A stretch of DNA of 23,441 nt from JAVZGQ01 sp038998365 (GTDB lineage Archaea > Aenigmatarchaeota > Aenigmatarchaeia > CG10238-14 > SCSR01): assembly GCA_038998365.1 (NCBI GenBank), contig JAVZHJ010000003.1:1-23441 (forward strand), in the 5' to 3' direction. The position numbers and the translations under genes are program-made. Under the pieces are notes generated by a model, which worked only from the letters and a program-made list of their open reading frames with translations, had not been told where the DNA came from and made no database searches. Shown in pieces: positions 1-8,637 of this stretch. Position 1 is the first letter of the stretch. Each line of letters opens with the position of its first letter.

Positions 1-1971
1 ATTAAGCCAGAAAAGGTTGAAATAACTGATGAAAATTGTATAAATTCAATTAACTCAGGAAAAGATAATCTTTTTCAATTCAACATTACTGGAACGGAAA
101 TTTCTAAAAGTTATGTGAGCGGTGGGTTTGTTAGAGTGGATTATCAGATAAGCTCTGTAACACTGCCAACAGAAAACACAATTCGATATTATTTCCCAGG
201 AATAGATGGCCAAATCAACCTTTACGATTCTTTTTATGTTCCGGGTAAGTTAAAGAGTATGAAAATACACTTGGTTTTCAGAAATGACTTCAACACTTCC
301 CTTAAGATTGGTAATAAGGTTGCAATGGAAGCTGAAGGTAAAGAGGGAATTCAAGTTATAGATTTGGATAATTCTTACCTTTCCTCTTTGCTAGATTACG
401 ATGAAATTAGCAATAAGACGATACCATTAAGATTGGTTTTTGATGTACCAAAAGTTGAAGGAACGGCTGATGTTGTGCTCATAACAGACGTCTCTGGAAG
501 TATGAACTGGACATTTGAATCTGACAAGCCCGGTATAGATAGAAAATGTTATGAAGATGAATTATATAGTGTTAGTACAAAAAGAATCAGTTTAGCAAGA
601 TGTTTGGATATAAACTTCACAAAAGAGATATTGAGTGTGCCTGGTAATAGGATTGCTTTGGTAGCTTTTGATGGAACAAATAACTGTATTAACAGCACAC
701 CATTAACTAATGATTTTATTTTTTTGAGTAACATAATAAATAACTACAAGCCATTAGGAGGCACATGTATAGCATGTGCTATAAACGAAGCTTACAAAAT
801 ACTTAATCAATCAAGTGATAATTCTAGACAAAAGTTCATAGTGTTGATGACAGATGGTTTAGCTAACACATATCCAGTTAATGAAAATACTTCAAAACCA
901 TGCATGTTAGAGTCAGGATTATATTCCCCAAGTGGGTGTTATGAGCAGGTTGGTAATAAGTCTGCAAACGACACAATAAAAGCTGCTTGCAGAGCTAATA
1001 GAGACTTAGGTGCAATCATTCATTCTGTTGGCTTTGGCCCAATAGTCACGTGTGATTTCTCTAATCAAACACTGAAAAATGTTTCAGATTGTGGAAACGG
1101 AATTTTTGCAGTAAGCGATAAGCCGGAAGAATTGGCAAGAATTTATGCCACTATAGCAAAAGAAATTCTTGAGAAGAATTACGAAAGGCAGAGAGTAATT
1201 TTAACAAAAGACGTGAGAAACATGACACTTTATCCAGAATCTTACATAGAGTTTACTTTTGAGCCTTCTCCAAAAATTCCGATTTACGGAGGAATTACAA
1301 TAAATCTTGAAACTAAAATTACTGATTGTTGTGGCAATGTATACATACCAGACAAATATACAGTCGAAAGATTTCGTATAACTTCCTATTCAGGCGATTA
1401 CTGGACCGATAACGTGACAATAAACAATAAACAAGTTTTCAAACTTTCCGATTTTGGGAGCTCATACACAACTCTTGGCGATCCATTTACAATAGAAATT
1501 CCAACAGAGTTTGTTTCCAAAGGAAACAATAAAATCTGCATTCGAACAGGTGAATCTCCAACTAAACCAAACCCAAGCTGTTCAAAAGAAAACAAAGCAA
1601 TTTACACCGTAACCTTAAGAGCTATGACAGGATATTCACCAGTTTTACCCCAAAGCTATGAAAATAAGGTCAAGGTTTATTACAACAAAGGGGACTACAA
1701 TTGCATACCGGATGGCTTTGTGGAAATAGGAAATTCGGGAGCTCCCGAGATTTCTGTGGATGAATTAGATGCAAGTAAAAACGCTTTCCATTATGCGTTG
1801 AAAAGTCTTTTAGACTTATTGAATTTTGTAGATTGTGCTGGTAATGCTGGCAGCGCTAATGATCCGATTGACTTGGAAATAACACCCGAGTTTAGAGTAG
1901 AATCTACAGAAATCAGCAATGTCCCAAGTTTGTGGGGACCTATGGATTTCACTTTAATGGTATGGACATAG
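1..1971 (+). CDS. VWA-domain surface protein of a pilus-like operon (5' partial)
   Basis: The frame is open from base 1 with no stop, so the gene starts upstream; 656 residues are visible. A von Willebrand factor A domain lies at about 472-1170: a strand DVVLIT leads into the metal-site motif DVSGS (487-501), followed by GGTCIACA and LMTDG, which fit the remaining metal-site loops. The product is rich in cysteines (about 17) and in N-x-S/T sequons (more than ten), as expected of a disulfide-bonded, glycosylated extracellular protein. The C-terminal part is probably beta-rich and ends in a Trp-containing tail (LWGPMDF). The stop is 8 bases before the next gene, and the pilus motor genes follow on the same strand. 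I infer a secreted adhesin or appendage-tip protein. The VWA fold is clear; the ligand and the signal peptide cannot be seen. Confidence 0.85.
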   Translation: MKPEKVEITDENCINSINSGKDNLFQFNITGTEISKSYVSGGFVRVDYQISSVTLPTENTIRYYFPGIDGQINLYDSFYVPGKLKSMKIHLVFRNDFNTSLKIGNKVAMEAEGKEGIQVIDLDNSYLSSLLDYDEISNKTIPLRLVFDVPKVEGTADVVLITDVSGSMNWTFESDKPGIDRKCYEDELYSVSTKRISLARCLDINFTKEILSVPGNRIALVAFDGTNNCINSTPLTNDFIFLSNIINNYKPLGGTCIACAINEAYKILNQSSDNSRQKFIVLMTDGLANTYPVNENTSKPCMLESGLYSPSGCYEQVGNKSANDTIKAACRANRDLGAIIHSVGFGPIVTCDFSNQTLKNVSDCGNGIFAVSDKPEELARIYATIAKEILEKNYERQRVILTKDVRNMTLYPESYIEFTFEPSPKIPIYGGITINLETKITDCCGNVYIPDKYTVERFRITSYSGDYWTDNVTINNKQVFKLSDFGSSYTTLGDPFTIEIPTEFVSKGNNKICIRTGESPTKPNPSCSKENKAIYTVTLRAMTGYSPVLPQSYENKVKVYYNKGDYNCIPDGFVEIGNSGAPEISVDELDASKNAFHYALKSLLDLLNFVDCAGNAGSANDPIDLEITPEFRVESTEISNVPSLWGPMDFTLMVWT

Positions 1972-1979
1972 GTGAGAAC

Positions 1980-3113
1980 ATGAAAAGAAACAAAGGGCTT
2001 GTCTACTCTTTCATTGCACTGCTACTGGTATTGCCATCAATCCTTCTCATAATTGCTTACTTTAACACTTTCAGAGTAGAAGGAGAAAACTACGTGAGCA
2101 AAGTTAGGGCAGAAAATATGAAAAATTTTTACAGTAGTCTGATCGCTGATGTGAAAAGGTCTTTAAAAATAAGCACTTTTCGAGCTATCTTGTATGCAAC
2201 ACAAAATATAACTGAGAGTGGAAAGCCTTTAACTAATGTAGATGAAAAAATAGCAGAAATGATACATAAAGGGACTTTGGATGGGATAGATGTACCTTCT
2301 CTAACTTCCGAGCCTTGTAACACCGTCAATTGTTGGAAAGAAAATTACACAGCTCTTGCAAACAGTTTAGGATATAATCTTAACATAAAAATTTTGTCGA
2401 TTTCAATAAAGCCCTACGATTCTTGGAACATCAACTCTTCCATAACGATGGAAATTGAACTTAAAGATGAAAACATGAAGATGAGAATCAAGAGAAATGT
2501 AACTGAAAGTTCTATAGTCCCAATCACAGGATTTGAAGACCCACTATACGTTTTAAACACTTACGGTAAAGTAATAAACCTTGTAAAGAAGCCCAAAACA
2601 CCTTTGACAAGAGCTGAGAGTGGATATGGATGGGCTCTTGGCATTTTAACAGATGACCCAAATTCTGGTGACCACAACAAAATCTTGTTGGTTGATGACT
2701 TAAGCAGTGTAACCCCACAACAGCTAGAGAAATTTGGCGGTGTTTTATTCAAAAAAAGCGTGAGCAACAACATTCCAATCCCCTATTTAAACAAAATTGA
2801 AGATGCAGATGCTTTAGAGTTAGGAATGAGGGTTTTCTTTGAGAATATAACAAATTCTGTTTGGAAGCTACAAGATGAAATTGATAGCTCTACTTATCAC
2901 GAAAGCTATTTTGGACCAAGCTATTTGGATAGGCTAGAAGGAAGATTCTCAATTTCTGATAAGTATAAATCCCCACCCAGACCTACAGGCCTTATGTCTT
3001 TTGTGGACTTTTACCAACTTGAAGAAAAGGGTATTAAAGTCGATTGGGGCTTAAGCTGTGTGGACTACTTGTATTTCAATGGAAAAGCAGATGGCCTTTG
3101 TTATACTAGATAA
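1980..3113 (+). CDS. Membrane-anchored, possibly pilin-like accessory protein
   Basis: A 377-residue protein. I chose the ATG at 1980 because GGTGAG lies just upstream (1971-1976) and the N-terminus then begins MKRNKG followed by a hydrophobic stretch of about 20 residues. Starting at the upstream ATG (1932) would overlap the previous gene and bury the membrane segment. The Lys/Gly-then-hydrophobic start resembles archaeal class III (type IV pilin) signal peptides, but the usual Glu at position 5 is not obvious. The remainder is an extracytoplasmic domain with several N-x-S/T sequons and a central ITGFEDPLYVLNTYG stretch. It sits between the VWA gene and the motor ATPase, suggesting it is a minor pilin or anchoring subunit. 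The family was not identified with certainty. Confidence 0.75.
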   Translation: MKRNKGLVYSFIALLLVLPSILLIIAYFNTFRVEGENYVSKVRAENMKNFYSSLIADVKRSLKISTFRAILYATQNITESGKPLTNVDEKIAEMIHKGTLDGIDVPSLTSEPCNTVNCWKENYTALANSLGYNLNIKILSISIKPYDSWNINSSITMEIELKDENMKMRIKRNVTESSIVPITGFEDPLYVLNTYGKVINLVKKPKTPLTRAESGYGWALGILTDDPNSGDHNKILLVDDLSSVTPQQLEKFGGVLFKKSVSNNIPIPYLNKIEDADALELGMRVFFENITNSVWKLQDEIDSSTYHESYFGPSYLDRLEGRFSISDKYKSPPRPTGLMSFVDFYQLEEKGIKVDWGLSCVDYLYFNGKADGLCYTR

Positions 3114-3147
3114 AGCATTTTATTAGAAAAAAAGTTAAAATATAATT

Positions 3148-4755
3148 GTGAGTAAAAGTCCTGTAAGCCAAAAAGAAACCGATGATTTATTAAGCCAGAG
3201 CTTATCCATCAAGCAAAAAATCGCGATAAAAAATGGCAAAGAAGTTGAAAGCTATACCGTCAAAGCCGACGAAATTCCGGTACAAATCCTTATTTGCACC
3301 ACCCAAGAAGATTTTGTTCCAGTCTACAATGTAATTTTTCCAAAATTTGACCCAAAAATTTTGGCTGAAATAGAGAACATCAAAAAACAGATAATTTCTG
3401 AGGTCAAAATAAGCATGGATGAAATCATAGATATGAAAAAGATTTTGGTCGTGAAGCAAAAATTCTTGAACAAAATTCTTGAATTGCTTTCAACCAAATT
3501 CCCGACCATGGAAGAGAATTGGAAAAAGATTTATGCCTATCGCATTATTCATGAAATGCTCGGCTTAGGCAATCTAGAGGTTATGCTTAGTGATGATAAA
3601 GTTGAAGAAATAGTGATAAACAATTCTTCTGAGCCAGTTTGGGTTTATCACAAGAAATATGGTTGGCTCAAGACGAACATAACAGTTGGGAGTGAAGAGG
3701 AGATCTACAATTACGCCGCAGCAATTGGAAGAAGGTCTGGTAGGGAAATAACCGAGCTTAAACCACTCATGGACACTTTCCTTACAACTGGCGATAGAGT
3801 CAATGCTACACTTTCTTCAATCTCCATAAAAGGAAACACTATAACAATCAGAAAATTCCCGAGAAAATCTTTCACAATCACGGATTTCATAAAAAACAAA
3901 ACAGTTGATAGCTCTATTCTTAGCTTGATTTGGCAAGCCATAGAGCATGAGATGAGTTTGATAATAGTCGGCGGTACAGCAACAGGTAAAACTAGCTTTC
4001 TGAACGCAATTTCAGCTTTCATCCCTCCAAACCAAAGAGTTATAAGCATTGAAGACACAAAAGAGTTGAGCTTGCCACAATTTTTACATTGGATACCAAT
4101 GGTTGTAAAAGAGCCGAACCCAGAAGGCAAGGGCGCAGTCTCTATGCTTGACTTGCTTGTTAACAGCCTTAGGATGAGGCCTGATAGAATAATAGTGGGT
4201 GAAATAAGGAGGCATGAAGAAGCTGAAGTTTTATTTGAAGCTATGCACACAGGTCATAGTGTTATGGCAACTCTACATGCTTTTGACAGTGAAGAAGCTT
4301 TGATAAGGCTGACGAACCCGCCAATAAATGTTCATGAAAGTATGATAGCTGCTTTAGATTTGCTGTTGGTTTTGGGAAGGCTAAGACGTGAAGGCATAAG
4401 AAAACTAACAGAATTTACTGAAATCGTGCCTTTTGTTGATAAAGATGGCAGATATCATGTCACCATAAATCCAATGTTCAAATTCCATATTAAAACTGGT
4501 GAGATAATAAAGTCAAACCCAAGCAAAAGAATTATAGAAAACCTTCAAGAAATCTCGGGCATGTCTTACGCTGAACTAAAGAATGATCTTTACAATAAAA
4601 AGAAGGTAATTGATTGGATAGTGGCTAATGATATTAACACAGTAAATAGTGTGGGTAAGGTTATTGCTGAATATTATAAGGATAGCGAAGCGGTTCTACA
4701 AAAGATTAATAGTGGAGCAAAACCAGAAGATATATTGGGGTCTTTGGTAAAATAG
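3148..4755 (+). CDS. Type II/IV secretion (archaeal pilus) assembly ATPase
   Basis: A 535-residue GspE/TadA/VirB11-superfamily ATPase that would drive assembly of a type IV pilus-like appendage from the cytoplasmic face of the membrane. Visible motifs are Walker A GGTATGKTS (residues 275-283), the Asp-box region VISIEDTKEL, the Walker B-like RIIVGEIR (Glu352) and the His box GHSVMATLH (369-377). About 150 N-terminal residues precede the N2-like domain (the LGNLEVMLSDDKVEEI region). The start is GTG at 3148, with no in-frame ATG near it and only a weak ribosome site, 34 bases after the previous stop. Two TadC-like membrane proteins follow directly. It could be an archaellum-type or adhesive-pilus-type motor; no archaellum genes (arlB, arlH) are visible, so a pilus or secretion role is preferred. 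Confidence 0.93.
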   Translation: MSKSPVSQKETDDLLSQSLSIKQKIAIKNGKEVESYTVKADEIPVQILICTTQEDFVPVYNVIFPKFDPKILAEIENIKKQIISEVKISMDEIIDMKKILVVKQKFLNKILELLSTKFPTMEENWKKIYAYRIIHEMLGLGNLEVMLSDDKVEEIVINNSSEPVWVYHKKYGWLKTNITVGSEEEIYNYAAAIGRRSGREITELKPLMDTFLTTGDRVNATLSSISIKGNTITIRKFPRKSFTITDFIKNKTVDSSILSLIWQAIEHEMSLIIVGGTATGKTSFLNAISAFIPPNQRVISIEDTKELSLPQFLHWIPMVVKEPNPEGKGAVSMLDLLVNSLRMRPDRIIVGEIRRHEEAEVLFEAMHTGHSVMATLHAFDSEEALIRLTNPPINVHESMIAALDLLLVLGRLRREGIRKLTEFTEIVPFVDKDGRYHVTINPMFKFHIKTGEIIKSNPSKRIIENLQEISGMSYAELKNDLYNKKKVIDWIVANDINTVNSVGKVIAEYYKDSEAVLQKINSGAKPEDILGSLVK

Positions 4756-4780
4756 CTAAGGTGATTAAACGAAAGATAGA

Positions 4781-5668
4781 ATGATAAGAGCGCCAATAAC
4801 GTTCAGACTTGTACCTTCTACACTTCTTTCCGAGTCTTCATTTAAATATTTAAACTTTGCAAGGATTTTCAAATTTCTTGTTCTAAGGCTTAAAACAGAT
4901 TTACTTCAAGCTGAGATTGACTTATCGCCAGAGATATACATAAACATGAGCCTTTTTGCTTCACTCTTCATCTTTCTTTTATCGCTAGTTTTTTCCCTGC
5001 TATTTCTCTCTTTAACTAATAATTTGATTTTGATACCACCTTTCATGATGATTTGTTTCTCAATTTTCCTTTTTGTATTTTTTTACTCTATTTATTATCC
5101 AAGGTTTATTGCCATACAAAGGGTAAGGGGCTTGGAAAGCTATTTGCTTACAGGCCTCCGACATATTTTGATAAAAGTTAGGTCTGGAGTTTCACTTTTC
5201 CAGGCTTTTGCAAGCTTAACTGAAGGCTATGGTGAACTTTCAAAAGAAATTAGAATTCTTGTAGAAAAGGTCAATGCTGGAATACCTTTAGAAACTGCCT
5301 TGGAAGAAACAGCAGCAAAAAACCCTTCAACATATTTCCGCAGAGCACTAATCCAAATAAGTACTTCAATAAAAACTGGTGCAGACATAAACAGCACCTT
5401 ATCTTCAATAATAAACTCACTCTCTGAATCCATAATCATAAGTGCAAAAAAATATGGAAGAGAGCTAAATTTCTGGTCAATCTTTTACTTGATAATATCG
5501 ATAATATTCCCTGCTATGGGTATATCTTTTTTTGTCATGTTGGCTTCATTTGTTGGTTTTTTGATAGATGTTTATACCCTCTTCTTCATAGCTGTTAGCT
5601 TTCTCGGCTTACAGATATTCTTCCTCGTCTTGATAAATAGCAGGAAACCTTCGATGGTGGTATTTTAA
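4781..5668 (+). CDS. TadC-like pilus assembly membrane protein (first of pair)
   Basis: A 295-residue type II secretion system F (TadC/ArlJ-like) membrane protein, the platform subunit working with the upstream ATPase. Two hydrophobic segments lie at about residues 53-103, then a soluble helical T2SSF domain (GLRHILIKVRSGVSLFQAF through SIKTGADINSTLSS), then several hydrophobic segments to the C-terminus. A strong Shine-Dalgarno-like AGGTGATT (4759-4766) lies 14 bases before the ATG, which is long spacing, but no nearer in-frame start exists. The gene ends in TAATG, overlapping the next start by one base and implying translational coupling. Two TadC-type proteins in tandem are common in archaeal pilus loci. 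Confidence 0.88.
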   Translation: MIRAPITFRLVPSTLLSESSFKYLNFARIFKFLVLRLKTDLLQAEIDLSPEIYINMSLFASLFIFLLSLVFSLLFLSLTNNLILIPPFMMICFSIFLFVFFYSIYYPRFIAIQRVRGLESYLLTGLRHILIKVRSGVSLFQAFASLTEGYGELSKEIRILVEKVNAGIPLETALEETAAKNPSTYFRRALIQISTSIKTGADINSTLSSIINSLSESIIISAKKYGRELNFWSIFYLIISIIFPAMGISFFVMLASFVGFLIDVYTLFFIAVSFLGLQIFFLVLINSRKPSMVVF

Positions 5669-6648
5669 TGGCTGAGATATTCAAGAGAATTGGGGCTAAG
5701 ATGCCTTCTTCTTACATCAAATTTTCTGGAAAATATTTAGAGTACATTAGAGCCAAGTCTACTCCAGAAGAGTATGTGGGGAAAGTTTTGGTCTACAGCC
5801 TTTTAATAGCTTTCATCGTCTCAACATTATTGTTTATCTTCAATCTTTCAATTTTTTACATCCTTTTAGGTTTTTTGGTCTCCTTCTTCTTGGTTCACAT
5901 TCTCCCATTATTCTTCTTAATTTTGATAGCTGACGATAGGGCAAGGGAGTTGGAAGCAAACTTTCCGGATGTTTTATCTCTCATCTCAGCCAATTTAAGG
6001 GCTGGAATGACTGTAGAAAAAGCAATATGGTCTGCTGCCAGACCAGAATTCGGACCTTTGGAAGAAGAGCTCAATGATGTTGGAAAGGATGTAGTTGGCG
6101 GAGTTCCGATAACTGAAGCTTTGTTGAAGATGGCCAAAAGAATAAGGTCAGAGATAATAACCCAAACAATAAAACTCATAATCGAAGGAATAAAGTCTGG
6201 TGGTGAGCTTGAGAGCCTTTTGAGTGAAATTGCCAACGACATTCGAGCTATGGATATGTTGAAAGAAGAAGTTAAAGCCAATTTAACAATGTACACAATT
6301 TTCATATTCTTTGCAGCTTGCATTGCAGCACCTTTAATTTATGGTATTTCTTCAAAGTTTGTAGAAATTAGCGTGAAAATACAGAGGCCAATTATTTCCG
6401 AATCTGTTGCTGGGGCACCGATATATTTGGGTATAAGAAGTGGTATGATAAGCGTTACTGAGCCAGAAATATTCTTCTTCTACATTTCTCTAATAACCAT
6501 AATCACAATTTTTGCTAGCTTTATTTATGGAATAATGACAAGTGGTAGGATGAGGCGTGGTTTGAGATATACACCTTTGTTTTTCATAGTAGGTTTGGCC
6601 ATTTTCATTCTAACCAAGTTTTTAATCAATCAGATATTTTTGATTTAA
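5668..6648 (+). CDS. TadC-like pilus assembly membrane protein (second of pair)
   Basis: A 326-residue second T2SSF-family platform protein. It has hydrophobic segments at about residues 41-90, a conserved cytoplasmic domain (FPDVLSLISANLRAGMTVEK through IKSGGELESLLSEI) and further membrane segments at about 208-230, 265-290 and 300-322. Its ATG shares the last base of the preceding stop codon (TAATG), so it is the last gene of the forward operon. Its TAA stop overlaps, through the palindrome TTAA (6645-6648), the stop codon of a convergent reverse gene. With the first TadC protein it probably forms a heteromeric membrane platform for the ATPase. Confidence 0.9.
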   Translation: MAEIFKRIGAKMPSSYIKFSGKYLEYIRAKSTPEEYVGKVLVYSLLIAFIVSTLLFIFNLSIFYILLGFLVSFFLVHILPLFFLILIADDRARELEANFPDVLSLISANLRAGMTVEKAIWSAARPEFGPLEEELNDVGKDVVGGVPITEALLKMAKRIRSEIITQTIKLIIEGIKSGGELESLLSEIANDIRAMDMLKEEVKANLTMYTIFIFFAACIAAPLIYGISSKFVEISVKIQRPIISESVAGAPIYLGIRSGMISVTEPEIFFFYISLITIITIFASFIYGIMTSGRMRRGLRYTPLFFIVGLAIFILTKFLINQIFLI

Positions 6649-7379
6649 GTTAGGTTCAACTCTTTTACGTTCGGGCTTTCTAAAACTTCAGAAGAAAGAG
6701 TCATTTTATCATATCTATACATATCATTCCTCTTCAATTCTTCTATTGTTCTGTCAAATTCGTCCAAAAGATTTATCAAAACTTCCTTCTTCTTCACAGT
6801 TGGTATGATTGCCACAAGAGAATAGAACTTCTGCTCGAGAAAAGCCAATTTCAAGTTATAAAGCGATTCTCTAAGAATTCTTATGTCAGTTTCGAATCTT
6901 TCCAAATTCTGTAATTGCATTAAAAATTTTTCAAAACTCTTCATTTTTTCCAAGAAATATTCAACATCATCAAGTCTTTTCACAATCTCAAGATACTTTG
7001 ACTGTATTTTTGAGCCTTGTATGAATATTTGGGCCCTAGCTTCCTCTATTTCGCTCAATTTATCGTAAAATTCTTGCGTGAACTTGTCAAAGCCTTTTAT
7101 CTCTTTTGAACTTTCAACTGCAGAAGCGCTCTCTTCAAGATTTCTTATCTTTTCTTGAAGCATTTTTATTTTTTCATCGAATTCCTCCAAAATTACTTCC
7201 ATTTTATTTAATTTTTCTTCAAATATCTTTTGATCTGGCAATATTTTTTCAGGTATGGCCAAAGGTTTTTCAGGTGGAATTATCTCTTCGATTTCAGGTA
7301 CTTTTTTTTCTTTAATATTGTGTAGAGCTTTGTCTTTTGGGAATATCTTTTCAAGGATATCTTCGGGCAATAAACCCAC
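6645..7379 (-). CDS. Coiled-coil protein of unknown function
   Basis: A 244-residue, highly charged protein with no family I recognise. Residues about 1-50 are Pro/Glu-rich and probably disordered (PEIEEIIPPEKPLAIPEK). Residues about 55-100 and 110-200 are heptad-like and very probably coiled coil, with Leu/Ile spaced among Lys and Glu. The start is GTG at 7379. No ribosome site precedes it, but an AT box (rc AATATAAA, 7401-7408) is centred about 26 bases upstream, so a leaderless transcript fits. The 3' end converges on the pilus operon and shares a TTAA stop with it. A link to the pilus, for example as a cytoplasmic scaffold, is possible but not shown by the sequence. Confidence 0.75.
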   Translation of the reverse strand: MGLLPEDILEKIFPKDKALHNIKEKKVPEIEEIIPPEKPLAIPEKILPDQKIFEEKLNKMEVILEEFDEKIKMLQEKIRNLEESASAVESSKEIKGFDKFTQEFYDKLSEIEEARAQIFIQGSKIQSKYLEIVKRLDDVEYFLEKMKSFEKFLMQLQNLERFETDIRILRESLYNLKLAFLEQKFYSLVAIIPTVKKKEVLINLLDEFDRTIEELKRNDMYRYDKMTLSSEVLESPNVKELNLT

Positions 7380-7399
7380 CTATAAAATAATTTGAATTA

Positions 7400-7411
7400 G
7401 TTTATATTTTA
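7400..7411 (-). promoter_or_regulatory. TATA-like promoter for the coiled-coil gene
   Basis: The reverse-strand TAAAATATAAAC is centred about 26 bases before the GTG at 7379. That is the archaeal TATA-to-start distance, so transcription would begin at or next to the start codon. Confidence 0.5.
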
Positions 7412-7439
7412 CTTTAATCTTTCTAAACTAGATTAGCAA

Positions 7440-7895
7440 TCACAAGTTTTCAACAAAGTCAGCAGCATTCCTTATGCTTATTGAAAAGCCGGGCTCAACC
7501 CCAAGTACAACCACTTTCTTCCCATATTCTTTTGCTTTCAGAACAACTGGCAGAAAATCTGCGTCGCGAGTTGCTATAGCTATCACATCAACATTTTTTG
7601 TTAATAAAGTCTCTATTGCTGATACTGCCAAAGCAACATCAACATCGCTAGCTCCTTCTTCCTTTTCTGCTAAGACCATGACCGACTCAAAACCTTCATT
7701 TATTATGGCTTCTATCAGCTTTTCTGGAGCAAACTGGTTCAAGAAGACTTTTGCTATCGCAACCCTTCCATATTTTTCAGCCCTTTTTCTAAGCTCCCTC
7801 AAATCAACCATGAACTCTTTCCTAAGCATGTTTGGCCCGTCAACAAACAAAGCCACAACAGGCCTTTCTCCCCTTCTTTGTTCTTTCATCTTCAT
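7440..7895 (-). CDS. NYN (PIN-like) domain protein, archaeal TIGR00288/DUF88-like
   Basis: A 151-residue single-domain protein of the NYN/LabA-DUF88 class, a PIN-like fold that in characterised members is a metal-dependent RNase. Acidic motifs are visible in the expected order: FVDGPNM (Asp19, Asn22), GASDVDVALA (Asp84, Asp86) and TRDADFLPV (Asp111, Asp113). This arrangement, VDGPN followed by a distal TRDADF, is like the archaeal TIGR00288 family. GTGGTCGA lies immediately before the ATG at 7895, with the same spacing as other starts in this window. The gene follows the upstream membrane-anchored gene after 9 bases, so the two are probably one transcript. The RNA target is unknown. Confidence 0.85.
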   Translation of the reverse strand: MKMKEQRRGERPVVALFVDGPNMLRKEFMVDLRELRKRAEKYGRVAIAKVFLNQFAPEKLIEAIINEGFESVMVLAEKEEGASDVDVALAVSAIETLLTKNVDVIAIATRDADFLPVVLKAKEYGKKVVVLGVEPGFSISIRNAADFVENL

Positions 7896-7904
7896 TCGAC
7901 CACT

Positions 7905-8567
7905 TTAAATTTTCTTTCCATTAACTTCTATATTGGTGGCAATTCCAGAAAGCCACGCTTCTTCTTTAAACTCTATAGCCCCAAAGAAATTTTCTATTTT
8001 TAAGCTTGCTTTATTAAAATCGGCTTTTAACTCTATGTTTTCCATTTTCTTTTTAACATAGCCTGAAGCTGAAGTCATATTTATCAAGCTTACTTTAGCG
8101 TTGGTGAGAGAAAAGTTTTCAGGAATCATCTCAATCTCAATTTTCACTTCATTTGTTTTTAAAGACCCTAGCTTGAATAAACTAGCATCAGCCTTAAGAC
8201 TTAATTTGCCATCACTTCCGATTAAAACCTCACCATTTCCAATAAGCTCTACTTCACTTTTTTCACCAATTTCCCAATTTTTACCATCTATACTAAGAGT
8301 TAAAATCGGTCCTAAGGCCTTAAACCTTGTGCCAGTGAAAGAAAAGCTTTGACCGTAAACAGCTTCTTTGTTAGTACTCATTTCAAATTCAAATTCTTGT
8401 GTTGACGAAGTTCTAACAATAGAGCCTAAAAAGTTTCCCAGCAAGTTTGTAAAGCTTCTTGTCATGCTCCCTAACACAATTGCATACTTCCTGCCTTGTT
8501 CGGTGAAAAGTAAAACTCCTAACAAAGTCAAAATGACGGCAACTATACCCAAAAGTTTCCACTTCAT
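7905..8567 (-). CDS. N-terminally membrane-anchored protein, unknown function
   Basis: A 220-residue protein with a single N-terminal hydrophobic segment (about residues 4-22, LLGIVAVILTLLGVLL) after a short basic start, then a beta-rich domain of about 190 residues with alternating polar and hydrophobic positions and no cysteine pairs. The topology suggests a signal anchor with the domain outside the cell, although a cytoplasmic domain cannot be excluded. AGTGGAAAG precedes the ATG at 8567. It is the first gene of a two-gene reverse unit with the NYN protein (9-base gap) and is divergent from the DUF1512-like gene. I do not recognise the family. Confidence 0.75.
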   Translation of the reverse strand: MKWKLLGIVAVILTLLGVLLFTEQGRKYAIVLGSMTRSFTNLLGNFLGSIVRTSSTQEFEFEMSTNKEAVYGQSFSFTGTRFKALGPILTLSIDGKNWEIGEKSEVELIGNGEVLIGSDGKLSLKADASLFKLGSLKTNEVKIEIEMIPENFSLTNAKVSLINMTSASGYVKKKMENIELKADFNKASLKIENFFGAIEFKEEAWLSGIATNIEVNGKKI

Positions 8568-8598
8568 CTTTCCACTAAAAATTAATTTATGAAAACAA

Positions 8599-8607
8599 AA
8601 ATAAATA
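8599..8607 (+). promoter_or_regulatory. TATA-like element for the DUF1512-like gene
   Basis: AAATAAATA is centred about 35 bases before the ATG at 8638, predicting a start near 8629 and a leader of about nine bases carrying GTGGT (8630-8634). The 70-base divergent space also serves the reverse gene beginning at 8567. Confidence 0.4.
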
Positions 8608-8637
8608 CTCTTGGTACCAATTTCTTATAGTGGTTTT

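Noticed and set aside
1932..1979. Upstream in-frame ATG for the companion membrane protein
   Set aside because: It overlaps the VWA gene, lacks a ribosome site, and would put a polar stretch before the membrane segment; the ATG at 1980 with GGTGAG is better.
3711..4250. 179-codon open frame antisense to the pilus ATPase
   Set aside because: It lies wholly within a clear ATPase gene, shows low-complexity Ser/Ile/Leu composition and has no ribosome site or motif.
7415..7435. Inverted repeat TAATCT/AGATTA after the NYN gene
   Set aside because: A six-base AT-only stem without a following T-run on the gene strand is expected by chance here.
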